This document shows, piece by piece, positions 1-7,629 of a DNA stretch of 64,000 nucleotides (within the stretch, counting starts at the first letter, position 1; each line of letters starts with the position of its first letter). The stretch is from the NCBI GenBank assembly GCA_964236105.1, contig CAXSBC010000001.1, positions 1 to 64,000 of the forward strand. Direction: 5' to 3'. Source of the DNA: Lichenicola sp964236105 (GTDB lineage: Bacteria; Pseudomonadota; Alphaproteobacteria; Acetobacterales; Acetobacteraceae). Both the position numbers and the translations under genes were made by a program. Under the pieces are notes generated by a model. That model made no database searches and was not told the DNA's origin. It saw only the letters and a program-made list of their open reading frames with translations.

Positions 1-230
1 AAAGCGCCGCCAACATATCCCTTCCAAACATATTCGACTGTCAATGAACAGACGCTTCAGCAAACCTGCCTCCAGCGAGGCGAGGAAGCTAGCAGAACCA
101 CCGTCCGGGGCCAAGCCCTTTTTGGCAGCACCGCTGCGGTGACGGGGATTTAGGCTCGCCCGGCGGTGCGGTCAACAGCAAAAGGCCAATCGCCCGAACA
201 TTCCCGTACGGCGACCGCTGAGCGAGGGCA
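1..230. other. Left-edge non-coding stretch
   Basis: I see no convincing gene here. Short open frames exist on both strands but lack a start with a ribosome binding site and have compositionally random products. The neighbouring epimerase is on the minus strand and ends at 231, so this stretch is its downstream region plus whatever lies left of the window. No T-tailed hairpin is evident. Confidence 0.4.
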
Positions 231-1208
231 TCAGCCGAGGTGATGATAGTCCCGGAACCAGTCCACGAACCGCGGGATCCCGACATCGAGCGTGATGCGC
301 GGCGCCCATCCAGTCAGCGCTTCCGCCGCGTCGACCGAGGCCCAGGTGGCCACGAGGTCTGCCGGCGGACGCGCCGCCATGCGGATGTCCGCCGTCCGAC
401 CCAGCGCCTGCTCCAGCAGCCGGACCATGTGCGACACCCGCTCGCTGCGTCGGTTGCCGATGTTGAGAATCCGCACCCGCTCGACCGCAGGATCCGGCGG
501 CAGCGCCAGCACGCGAAGCAGCGCGTCGACCACGTCGTCGATGAAGGTGAAGTCGCGGGCGAGCCCGTCTCCTTCGTAGAGCGTCACCGGCTCGCCGGCG
601 GCGATCGCGCGGGCGAAGCCGTAATAGGCCATGTCCGGCCGGCCCCACGGGCCATACACGGTGAAGAAGCGCAGTCCGGTCTGCGGCAGGCCGTAGAGAT
701 GGCCATAGGCATGCGAGATCAGCTCGCCCGACCGCTTGGTCGCGGCGTAGAGCGAGTTCGGCAGATCGACCCGGTCGGTCTCATGGAAGGGCAGCGAATC
801 GTTCAGGCCGTACACCGAGGAGGATGAGGCGAACACCAGATGCTCGAGCCGCTCCAGCCGCCTCGCGGCCTCCAGCAGCGTCACATGCCCGGCCACGTTG
901 GCCTGCACATACGCATACGGATCGACCATCGAATGTCGCACGCCCGCCTGGGCCGCGAGATGGACGATCCGGCGGATCCCCGGCTCCTCTGCCACCAGCG
1001 CGGCCATGGCCGCGCGATCGGCGATGTCGCCTTTGACGAACCGGTAGTCGCCGTCGCCGGACAGCCTCTCGATCCGTGCCCGCTTCAGGGCCGGATCGTA
1101 GTAGTCGTTGAGATCGTCGAAGCCGACCACCCGCTCGCCCCGCTCCAGCAGGGCCCGCGTCACGTGATGCCCGATGAATCCGGCACCTCCCGTCACCAGT
1201 ATCGTCAT
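231..1208 (-). CDS. NAD-dependent epimerase, UDP-glucuronate 4-epimerase-like
   Basis: This is an extended-SDR nucleotide-sugar epimerase of 325 residues. The N-terminus carries the Rossmann NAD-binding motif GGAGFIGHH (about residues 7-15). The catalytic region shows SSSSVYG followed by YAATK, giving the Ser and the Tyr-x3-Lys of the family. The RFFTVYGPWGRPDMA stretch is typical of UDP-glucuronate/UDP-galacturonate 4-epimerases (CapI/LpsL type), which supply sugar nucleotides for capsule or LPS. I chose the ATG at 1206-1208 because it directly precedes the beta strand before the NAD motif; an upstream in-frame start would add an unrelated 20-residue extension. The gene is monocistronic as far as seen, divergent from dps. 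Exact substrate is an inference from the family. Confidence 0.85.
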   Translation of the reverse strand: MTILVTGGAGFIGHHVTRALLERGERVVGFDDLNDYYDPALKRARIERLSGDGDYRFVKGDIADRAAMAALVAEEPGIRRIVHLAAQAGVRHSMVDPYAYVQANVAGHVTLLEAARRLERLEHLVFASSSSVYGLNDSLPFHETDRVDLPNSLYAATKRSGELISHAYGHLYGLPQTGLRFFTVYGPWGRPDMAYYGFARAIAAGEPVTLYEGDGLARDFTFIDDVVDALLRVLALPPDPAVERVRILNIGNRRSERVSHMVRLLEQALGRTADIRMAARPPADLVATWASVDAAEALTGWAPRITLDVGIPRFVDWFRDYHHLG

Positions 1209-1278
1209 GGCGGCACTCCCACCGAAACCTGTCCGCCGGCTTGTGGCGTCGCCGCCGGACGAGCGCAAGAACGCCGGC

Positions 1279-1303
1279 TGAACCTTCCCACGGACACCGC
1301 GTT
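1279..1303 (+). promoter_or_regulatory. Candidate EcfG-type general stress promoter for dps
   Basis: TGAAC, 16 bases, then CGTT. This is one mismatch from the alphaproteobacterial EcfG consensus GGAAC-N16/17-CGTT. It lies about 75 bases before the dps start codon, and dps-like genes are common members of the EcfG general stress regulon. The match is short, so chance is possible. Confidence 0.4.
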
Positions 1304-1378
1304 CTCAGGCGGCCCGGCGTCACGGCCGAGAAGCCCGGCGCCCGAACTCCCAATCCAAGCACGAGAGGCTCCCCTCAG

Positions 1379-1915
1379 ATGGCCACCAAGCAGCGGCTGC
1401 ACCCGACGCGCACCAAGCTCGAATCCAATGCCCGCACCGTCGCGATCGACGTCCTCAACAAGCGTCTGGCCGATGGCCTGGACCTGTCCCTGATCACCAA
1501 GCAGGCGCACTGGAACCTGAAGGGCCCGCAATTCATCGGCGTCCATCTGATGCTCGACGGCTTCCGGACCGAGCAGGACGACCTCAACGACAAGATGGCC
1601 GAGCGCATCACGGCACTGGGCGGCACGGCGTTCGGCACCACCCAGGACATCACCCGCGACAGCCAGCTGGCGCCCTACCCGACCGACATCTACAAGGTGG
1701 CCGACCACCTGGCCGCCCTCATCGACCGCTACTCGGTGTTCGGCAACTCGGTGCGCGAGAACATCGACGACACCGACGAGGCTGGCGATCCGGACACCGC
1801 CGACCTGCTCACCGAGGTCAGCCGTGCGATCGACAAGCAGCTCTGGTTCCTGGAGGCCCACGTCCAGGAGCCGACCGGCGAGCCTCGCGACGGCGACGGC
1901 ACCGGAGCCCGCTGA
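1379..1915 (+). CDS. dps: Dps-like DNA-protecting ferritin
   Basis: A 178-residue ferritin-like protein of the Dps family. These form cytosolic dodecamers that bind DNA and oxidise and store iron, protecting the cell from peroxide. The family signature is visible: KQAHWNLKGPQFIGVH with the ferroxidase His, followed by LDGFRTEQDDLNDKMAERI with the acidic ligands. The basic N-terminal segment (MATKQRLHPTRTK) fits a DNA-binding tail. The ATG at 1379 is preceded by a purine-rich 'gagaggctcccctcag' leader. The gene stands alone, divergent from the epimerase, and a candidate EcfG promoter lies upstream, which fits stress or stationary-phase control. Confidence 0.93.
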   Translation: MATKQRLHPTRTKLESNARTVAIDVLNKRLADGLDLSLITKQAHWNLKGPQFIGVHLMLDGFRTEQDDLNDKMAERITALGGTAFGTTQDITRDSQLAPYPTDIYKVADHLAALIDRYSVFGNSVRENIDDTDEAGDPDTADLLTEVSRAIDKQLWFLEAHVQEPTGEPRDGDGTGAR

Positions 1916-1973
1916 ACAAACCGAACTGCCTGGAACGCCGGAGCTGGTAGCAGCGCCGGCTTCTCCTGACCGG

Positions 1974-2477
1974 CTAGGGCCCGGACGCCGCGCCCAGCGA
2001 GGCGCTCTGCACCAGATCACCCACGCGGATGCCGAGCCTGCCCGTGATGCCGCCCTGCAGTTCGAGCGTCGCCTTGGCGATGCCGTGGCTGTCCACGTTG
2101 GCCAGGCTGAACGGCACCGTGTCCTCGGCGATATGGGTGATGCGGTTGTTCTCGCCGATGAACACCATGTCCTCCGGCACCGGACAGTTCTTCATCCACA
2201 TGGCGCTCTGCTGCGGCTGCGGCCAGACGAACAGCATCCCGCCACCCGCCGGGATCGAGGTGCGGAACATCAGCCCGACCTCCTGCTGACGCGGCGTCTG
2301 CGCCAGCTCGACCGAGATCGGGTGCGACACCTTGTCCTGCCCGGTGATGGTCAGCGTCTCCTGCTTCAGCGTCGGCTGCGCCCTGGTCGGCTCCGCATCC
2401 TGTGCCAGCGCCCGATCGGCAGCGGTCATCAGCAGCATACCGGCCAGCCAAGCCACGGCGGCACGTGAAAGCGTCAC
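1974..2477 (-). CDS. Exported DUF192 family protein
   Basis: A 167-residue protein with an N-terminal signal peptide (VTLSRAAVAWLAGMLLM... ending near ALAQ) followed by a DUF192 domain. Hallmarks are the segments QQEVGLMFRTSIP, GGGMLFVWP and AMWMKNCPVPEDMVFI, typical of this small periplasmic family. Its biochemical function is not established. The GTG start is chosen because it has a good GGAGG site 9 bases upstream and forms a GTGA overlap with the stop of the upstream AcuC-like gene, implying translational coupling. Convergent with dps. Confidence 0.85.
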   Translation of the reverse strand: MTLSRAAVAWLAGMLLMTAADRALAQDAEPTRAQPTLKQETLTITGQDKVSHPISVELAQTPRQQEVGLMFRTSIPAGGGMLFVWPQPQQSAMWMKNCPVPEDMVFIGENNRITHIAEDTVPFSLANVDSHGIAKATLELQGGITGRLGIRVGDLVQSASLGAASGP

Positions 2478-3580
2478 GGTCGTTCCTCCAGAACCTGTCC
2501 GGCAAGCTGCCGGATCCCCGGCCGCACAGGACCCTCGCGCGGCGCATCTTGCAAGGTGGTGAACCAGTGCGCCGGCGGATTGCGGCCGGTGCTGTGCGGG
2601 AAGCGAAGCGCGCGCAGCACCGCCTCCGCCTCGGTCGTCAGCGCAGACGGCACCGCGATTCGGTTCAGCACGGCCCAGAGCAGCGCCCAGCAGCGGCCGG
2701 TCGAGAACGGGTTGTAGCCGCCGCCCCCGGTCACGATCAGCGGCACGCGAAGCTCCGCCGCTAGGTCGCGCAGGCCCGCCGCCGCGTCGGCGAGCGCGTT
2801 GTTCGACAGCGCCAGCCGCGACAGCGGGTCCTCCAGCAGCGCGTCGGCGCCGCACTGGGCAAAGATCGCCAGCGGCCGATGCGTCCGCACCAGCGGCAGG
2901 ATCGCCTGCTGCACCAGCACCCGCATCTCGCTGTCGTTCAGCCCGGCCGGAACCGGCAGGTTGCGCGCAGCACCCCCCGCCCGGTCCTCCGCCAGCCCGG
3001 TGAACGGCCAGCGCCGCTCCTCGTGCACGCTGACCGTCAGCACCCGGTCGTCGTCCGCAAACGCGTCCTGCACCCCGTCGCCGTGATGGGCGTCGAGATC
3101 GACATAGGCGATGCGGTCCAGCCCGAGCTCCTGCCAGACCAGCAGCGCCAGCACCACGTCGTTCAGGTAGCAGAAGCCGGATGGCCGGTCCGGCCGGCCG
3201 TGATGGGTGCCGCCGGCCAGGCACTGCACGATGCCGCCGCACGCGGTCAGCCGTGCCGCCAGCATCAGCCCGCCGGCCCCGGTCATCGGCCGGCGATACA
3301 TCTCGGGATAGATCGGGTTCGAGCCGACGCCGATGCCATAGCGGTCGCGCACGGCATCGCTGACCCGCTGCTCGGCCTCGGCCAGCCGAAGGGCCGCGAC
3401 ATAGCCCGGATCATGGAACCGGACCACCGCCTCCGGCTCGGCCAGCGGCGCCTCGAGATAGCAGGCGGGATCGATCCAGCGCATCGCCCGGATCAGGTCG
3501 AGCGCCACCGTCACCCGCGGCACCGAGAGCGGGTGCCAGCTCCCGAACGAGGAGTGACGATGCAGCTCGCTGCCGATCAG
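2474..3580 (-). CDS. AcuC-type histone deacetylase family hydrolase
   Basis: Class II-like deacetylase of the arginase/deacetylase fold. The zinc and catalytic motifs are clear: GGTHHGRPDRPSGFCYLND with the paired His, YVDLDAHHGDGVQ, and near the C-terminus VTGGGGYNP. Bacterial members (AcuC and relatives) remove acetyl groups from lysine or small amines in the cytosol. The start is a problem. A GTG at 3523 opens a 349-residue protein, but the preceding in-frame codons encode VLIGSELHRHSSFGSWHPLS, a recognisable family N-terminus, and there is no ATG, GTG or TTG between 3523 and an in-frame TGA at 3614-3616. I therefore place the start tentatively at a CTG (3578-3580). It sits in a minus-strand set with the MBL hydrolase upstream and DUF192 downstream. 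Confidence 0.8.
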   Translation of the reverse strand: MIGSELHRHSSFGSWHPLSVPRVTVALDLIRAMRWIDPACYLEAPLAEPEAVVRFHDPGYVAALRLAEAEQRVSDAVRDRYGIGVGSNPIYPEMYRRPMTGAGGLMLAARLTACGGIVQCLAGGTHHGRPDRPSGFCYLNDVVLALLVWQELGLDRIAYVDLDAHHGDGVQDAFADDDRVLTVSVHEERRWPFTGLAEDRAGGAARNLPVPAGLNDSEMRVLVQQAILPLVRTHRPLAIFAQCGADALLEDPLSRLALSNNALADAAAGLRDLAAELRVPLIVTGGGGYNPFSTGRCWALLWAVLNRIAVPSALTTEAEAVLRALRFPHSTGRNPPAHWFTTLQDAPREGPVRPGIRQLAGQVLEERP

Positions 3581-3626
3581 GACCGGCCGGCGGCCCGGGT
3601 CGGGTCGCCAGGCTCAGGACGGCGGC

Positions 3627-4289
3627 TCAGGACGCCAGGAACGGGTTGCTGCGCCGCTCCTGCCCGATCGTCGAGCCCGGACCATGGCCCGGCACGATCG
3701 CCATGTCGTCGCCGAGCGTCAGCAGCTTGGCCGTCACGCCGGCGATCAGCGCCTTGCCGTCGCAATACGGAAAGTCGGTGCGTCCCACGGAGCCGCGGAA
3801 CAGGGTGTCGCCGACGAGCGCCAAGCGCTGCGTCTCCTCGACGAACACGACATGGCCGGGCGTGTGTCCCGGCACGTGCAGCACCGTGAGCCGGCAGCCG
3901 GCATAGGAGAGCGTCTCGCCCTCCTCCAGCCAGCGGTCCGGCTCGACGTCGTGCATGTCGGCGATGCCCAGGGACGCGGCCTGCGCGTCGATGCCGGCCA
4001 GCAGAAACGCGTCCCGCCGGTCGGGTCCGATCACCGGCACCCGGGCGCCGTCCGCCAGCGCCGGCAGCGCGTCCCGCAGCGCAGCCGCACCCCCGGCATG
4101 ATCGAGATGGCCATGGGTGAGCAGGATCGCCTCGATCGTCACGCCCAGGGCTGCGATCCGCGTCAGGATCTGCGGCACGTCGCCGCCCGGATCGATCACC
4201 ACGCCGCGCCTATCATCGTCGTCCCACAGGATCTGGCAGTTCTGCGCGAACGGCGTGACGACGACGATCTCATGTTTTGGCGATGGCAT
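3627..4289 (-). CDS. MBL-fold metallo-hydrolase, glyoxalase II-like
   Basis: A 220-residue metallo-beta-lactamase-fold hydrolase. The dinuclear metal motif THGHLDHAGG is at about residues 58-67, with further ligands in VLHVPGHTPGHV, LVGDTLFRGSVGRTD and VPGHGPGS. The GRTD segment and overall length match the short hydroxyacylglutathione-hydrolase-like (YcbL/GloB2) group, which hydrolyse thioesters in the cytosol. It is the first gene of a minus-strand set (MBL, AcuC-like, DUF192). The region between its start and the divergent xdhC pair is under 100 bases and must hold both promoters. Confidence 0.88.
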   Translation of the reverse strand: MPSPKHEIVVVTPFAQNCQILWDDDDRRGVVIDPGGDVPQILTRIAALGVTIEAILLTHGHLDHAGGAAALRDALPALADGARVPVIGPDRRDAFLLAGIDAQAASLGIADMHDVEPDRWLEEGETLSYAGCRLTVLHVPGHTPGHVVFVEETQRLALVGDTLFRGSVGRTDFPYCDGKALIAGVTAKLLTLGDDMAIVPGHGPGSTIGQERRSNPFLAS

Positions 4290-4383
4290 GAACCGACCCT
4301 TCCCCCCACTTCTGCGAGGTTATGGCCTGTGCCACGCGGACGATCCAGACCGGGGTTCCGCGATCAGCCGCGAGTTGAACGAG

Positions 4384-4749
4384 ATGACCGATCAGACGCC
4401 GGACGCCGCCCTGCTGCTTGGCGACCTGCTGGCCGTGGCAGCGCTCTGGCGCCGGGACGGGGAGAGGGTGGCGCTGGCCACCGTCACCGAGACCTGGGGC
4501 AGCTCGCCCAGGCCCGCCGGCAGCCGCATGGCGATCAGCGCCACCGGCCGGATCGCCGGCTCGGTCAGCGGCGGCTGCGTCGAGGCGGCGGTGGTCGAGG
4601 CGGCGCTGGAGACGCTGTCGGATGGCCGGCCGCGGCTGCTGTCCTACGGCGTCAGCGACAGCAGCGCCTGGTCGGTGGGACTCGCCTGCGGCGGCACCAT
4701 CGGCGTCTTCGTGGAGCCGATCGCCCCGGCTCCGGAGCCGGATGCGTGA
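4384..4749 (+). CDS. XdhC/CoxI family protein, N-terminal domain only
   Basis: A 121-residue protein equal to the N-terminal CoxI/XdhC domain. It has the family pattern TVTETWGSSPRPAGSRMAI, then GRIAGSVSGGCVEAAVVEAA, and ends with LACGGTIGVFVEPI. XdhC proteins bind molybdenum cofactor and insert it, with its sulfido ligand, into xanthine dehydrogenase-type enzymes. Here the normal two-domain protein is divided: this gene ends in a GTGA overlap with the next, which encodes the Rossmann half. The stretch of unrelated frame upstream makes the ATG at 4384 the reasonable start. Confidence 0.85.
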   Translation: MTDQTPDAALLLGDLLAVAALWRRDGERVALATVTETWGSSPRPAGSRMAISATGRIAGSVSGGCVEAAVVEAALETLSDGRPRLLSYGVSDSSAWSVGLACGGTIGVFVEPIAPAPEPDA

Positions 4750-5483
4750 CGCCGCAGACCCTGGAGCGCCTGGCCGACGCCCGCACCGCCCGCCGCCTGG
4801 CGGTGCTGGCGACACGGCTGCCGGACGGCGCGCAGCTGCTGCTGGAAGAGCATCACGGCACGCTGGCGCCGGCGGATCGCCGGCATCCCGACCTGCCGCA
4901 GGCGCTGATCGCGGCGGCGGCCGACGCGGCCGCCAGCGAGCGCAGCGGGATCGTGGCGGTCGGCTCGGAGAGCTGGTTCCTGCACGTGCACGCGCCGCCG
5001 CCCAGGCTGCTGGTGATCGGCGCCGTGCATATCGCCCAGGCGCTGGCGCCGCTGGCGCGCCTGGTCGGGCTCGCGGTCACGGTGATCGACCCGCGCGAGA
5101 GTTTTGCGACCGCCGAGCGGTTTCCCGGCACCGAGCTGGTGGTCGCATGGCCGGACGAGGCGCTGCGCGCGCTCTCGGTGGACCGGCACAGCGCCATCGT
5201 GACCCTGACCCATGACCCCAAGCTCGACGATCCGGCGCTCGACGCGGCGCTGAACGGGCCCGCCTTCTATGTCGGCGCGCTCGGCTCGCGAAAGACCCAG
5301 GCGGCGCGGCGCTCGCGTCTGCGGGAGGCGGGCTTCGACGAGCGGACGGTGGCCCGGGTGCGCGGCCCGGTCGGGCTGGCGATCGGCGCGATCGGCGCTC
5401 CGGAGATCGCGCTGTCGATCATCGCGGAGATCGTCGCGGTCCGGCGCGGCGCGGCGGTGGGCGACCGCGAGCGGCCGCGATGA
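4746..5483 (+). CDS. XdhC Rossmann domain protein
   Basis: A 245-residue protein carrying the XdhC C-terminal Rossmann domain. It has PPRLLVIGAVHIAQALAPLA, the nucleotide-binding strand-loop-helix, AVTVIDPRESFATAERFPG, and the family ending FYVGALGSRKTQAARRSRL through GLAIGAIGAPEIALSI. The GTG start overlaps the stop of the previous gene (GTGA), and its own stop overlaps the next start (ATGA), so the three are one translationally coupled unit. It acts with the preceding half and the MocA-like protein in molybdenum cofactor maturation. The loop reads IGAVHIA, with Val in place of the Gly common in this family (IGAGHVA), a small deviation of unknown effect. Confidence 0.85.
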   Translation: MTPQTLERLADARTARRLAVLATRLPDGAQLLLEEHHGTLAPADRRHPDLPQALIAAAADAAASERSGIVAVGSESWFLHVHAPPPRLLVIGAVHIAQALAPLARLVGLAVTVIDPRESFATAERFPGTELVVAWPDEALRALSVDRHSAIVTLTHDPKLDDPALDAALNGPAFYVGALGSRKTQAARRSRLREAGFDERTVARVRGPVGLAIGAIGAPEIALSIIAEIVAVRRGAAVGDRERPR

Positions 5484-6232
5484 CCGCGCCGGTCGGTGCA
5501 CTGGTGCTGGCAGGCGGTGCCGGGCGACGGGCGGCGCCGCACGACAAGCTGCTGGCGCACGACGCCCACGGCAGGACGATGATCGCGCGCACCACGGCCG
5601 AGGCGCAGGCCAGCCGCCTCGATCAGGTGCTGCTGGTGCTGGGTCATGACGCGGACCGCATCCGGACGGCCTGTCCCGGCGTCGCCTGGGTGGTCGCGGG
5701 CGACCATGCCGAAGGCCTCGCCGCCAGCCTGCGATGCGGGATCTCGCATGCCGATGCCGCCGGATGGGGAGCCGTGCTGGTCTGCCTCGGCGACATGCCG
5801 CTGGTCTCCTCCAGCCTGCTCGACCGGCTGCTCGCGGCCTATCGCGGCGCGGAGCCGCCGCCGGACGCGGTGGTGCCGCTGTGCCGGGGCGTGCGCGGCA
5901 ACCCGGTGCTGTGGGACCGGCGGATGTTTGCGCAGCTGCGCGCGCTGTCGGGCGACAGGGGCGCCCGTCGCCTGCTCGACGCGCCGCACGTCCGCAGCCT
6001 GGGCCTCGAGACCGACGATCCCGCCGTGCTGGCCGACTTCGACACGCCCGACCGCGTCGCCCTGTTCGCCCGGCAGGATGGGGGCCCGGACCGGCGGGAC
6101 GCTGCGGCGCCCGTCGCCGCTGGCGCGTCGCAGCGCCGCCACGCCCGGCTTGCCGACCGCGTGCCGAGGATGCATCCCTCGGCCCCGACCACAGAGCTGC
6201 TGGAGCACCATCATGGCGAAGATCCTCCGTAA
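5480..6232 (+). CDS. MocA-like molybdenum cofactor nucleotidyltransferase
   Basis: A 250-residue NTP-transferase-fold protein. The nucleotide-binding loop LVLAGGAGRRAAPHDKLLA is at the N-terminus, and CLGDMPLVSSSLLDRLLAAY follows with the metal-binding Asp. These match the MocA/MobA-like cytidylyl- or guanylyltransferases that convert molybdopterin-Mo to its dinucleotide form. It overlaps the XdhC gene by four bases (ATGA) and shares the pathway. The C-terminal 50 residues are rich in Arg, Ala and Pro and look non-globular. The gene runs 20 bases into the start of ridA. No molybdoenzyme subunits lie in the window, so the client enzyme is unknown. Confidence 0.85.
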   Translation: MTAPVGALVLAGGAGRRAAPHDKLLAHDAHGRTMIARTTAEAQASRLDQVLLVLGHDADRIRTACPGVAWVVAGDHAEGLAASLRCGISHADAAGWGAVLVCLGDMPLVSSSLLDRLLAAYRGAEPPPDAVVPLCRGVRGNPVLWDRRMFAQLRALSGDRGARRLLDAPHVRSLGLETDDPAVLADFDTPDRVALFARQDGGPDRRDAAAPVAAGASQRRHARLADRVPRMHPSAPTTELLEHHHGEDPP

Positions 6233-6563
6233 CGCGCCGAACCCGATCATGTCGAAGGCCGTCGAGTATCACGGCTTCATCTTCACCCAGGGGGTGGTGG
6301 CGCGCGACCTGTCGCTGGACGTGACCGGCCAGGCCTCGGACATCCTGGCGCAGCTCGACGCGCTGCTGGAGGAGCACGGCACCGACAGCACGCGCATCCT
6401 GCAGGCGCAGATCTGGCTCAAGGACATCGCCGACCGGGACGCCTTCAACACGCTCTGGCGGGACTGGATCCCGAGCGGCGAGGCGCCGGCGCGGGCCTGC
6501 GTGCAGGCGGTGCTCGCCGATCCGCGCATGCTCGTCGAGGTGATGCTGATCACCACCAAATAG
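6213..6563 (+). CDS. RidA family (YjgF/YER057c) protein
   Basis: A 116-residue RidA-fold protein. RidA proteins deaminate reactive enamine/imine intermediates from PLP enzymes; this subgroup is less well defined. Visible features are the N-terminal NAPNPIMSKAVEYHGFIFTQG, DVTGQASDILAQLDALLEEH, and near the end ARACVQAVLADPRMLVEVMLI, which contains the expected Arg that binds the carboxylate. The ATG at 6213 has a GGAG site nine bases before it and lies inside the end of the MocA-like gene (20-base overlap, different frame). Confidence 0.88.
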   Translation: MAKILRNAPNPIMSKAVEYHGFIFTQGVVARDLSLDVTGQASDILAQLDALLEEHGTDSTRILQAQIWLKDIADRDAFNTLWRDWIPSGEAPARACVQAVLADPRMLVEVMLITTK

Positions 6564-6718
6564 GCCGACCCGCTATCGGCCGATGTGGCTTTTCAGGCAC
6601 GAATGCATGATTGAAGTGGCAGCCATGCAACAAAATCCACTCGGTTCGTTTTCGATATGGCATAGAAGCTCGCGAACGCCGCCCATGGCGCGATACCTGA
6701 GACGATATTCCTAAATCA

Positions 6719-6740
6719 CCGCTCGATCCTGAGCGGTTTT
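6719..6740 (+). terminator. Probable Rho-independent terminator after ridA
   Basis: A perfect six-base stem, CCGCTC (6719-6724) and GAGCGG (6731-6736), with loop GATCCT, followed directly by TTTT. It lies 155 bases after the ridA stop, in the otherwise AT-richer 278-base gap before the CHAP gene. I see no gene in that gap. Confidence 0.5.
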
Positions 6741-6841
6741 CGGCAAAATCACGCAGGGACGCGCTGTTTTCGCTTCGGTGCCTTGTCAGTTTTACGTCCG
6801 CATTGTTACCAGCCCTTCACGAGATGGTGAGGCTGAGACCG

Positions 6842-7543
6842 ATGCTGCAGGCGATGGTGATCAAGAAGCTGATCCAGGGCATGGCTCTGGCAGCCTCCTG
6901 CATGCTGATGATGCCCACCGCCGAGGCGCACCTGCACCATCACGGCGCGTCGCACCGCCACGCCCTGCGCCACTACGCGTCCGCCGGCGGCGCGCCGGTG
7001 ATCCAGTGCGTCGCGTTCGCGCGGTCGAACTCGGACGTCGTGCTGAGCGGCAACGCCGTCAACTGGTGGCGGAATGCCGAGGGCGTCTATGCCCGCGGAT
7101 CGGCGCCGGAAGCCGGCAGCGTGCTGAACTTCCGCGCCAACGAGCGCATGCGCCTGGGCCATGTCGCGGTTGTGACCGACGTGATCGACAGCCGCACCAT
7201 CCAAATCGACCAGTCGCACTGGAACGCGCGCGGCATCAGCCGCGCCGTCACCGTCGTCGACGTGTCCGAGAACAACGACTGGACCGCGGTCCGGGTCGAG
7301 CTCGGCCACCGGAACACCTTCGGCAGCATCTACCCGACCTACGGCTTCATCTACGCCCGGCCGGACCGGAGCGGCCGGATCATCACCGCGCGCAGCGACG
7401 TCATCGTGCCGCGCGTCGGCAACCGCGCGCCCTCCGACCTGCGCGACACCATCGAGGTCGCCGAGATGCCGGTGATGGCGGGCGGCACCGATCTGTCGAG
7501 CGCCACCCTGTCCGACGACGCGCCGAACCGCGGCCTGCGCTGA
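6842..7543 (+). CDS. Exported CHAP-domain protein
   Basis: A 233-residue protein with a signal peptide (MVIKKLIQGMALAASCMLMM, cleavage near AEA) and a CHAP (cysteine/histidine-dependent amidohydrolase/peptidase) domain. The catalytic Cys lies in PVIQCVAFAR and the His in RLGHVAVVTDV. CHAP domains usually cleave peptidoglycan amide bonds, so the role is likely cell-wall turnover. The segment after the signal peptide is strikingly His-rich (HLHHHGASHRHALRHY). Several in-frame starts exist (a TTG at 6803 and ATGs at 6824, 6842 and 6854). I chose 6842 because GAGG precedes it at suitable distance and the product then begins just before the signal sequence. Confidence 0.8.
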   Translation: MLQAMVIKKLIQGMALAASCMLMMPTAEAHLHHHGASHRHALRHYASAGGAPVIQCVAFARSNSDVVLSGNAVNWWRNAEGVYARGSAPEAGSVLNFRANERMRLGHVAVVTDVIDSRTIQIDQSHWNARGISRAVTVVDVSENNDWTAVRVELGHRNTFGSIYPTYGFIYARPDRSGRIITARSDVIVPRVGNRAPSDLRDTIEVAEMPVMAGGTDLSSATLSDDAPNRGLR

Positions 7544-7629
7544 GCCCTCCGACGGGACGCCTCGACGGCTCCCTACTCCTGCCGTAATCGGAGGCGATAG
7601 CTGACGCTTCCAACGGTCCGGGGATCGAG

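Noticed and set aside
6563..6581. GGCCGA/TCGGCC stem at the ridA stop codon as terminator
   Set aside because: The T-run is eight bases away and the stem is short; the hairpin at 6719-6740 is the better candidate.
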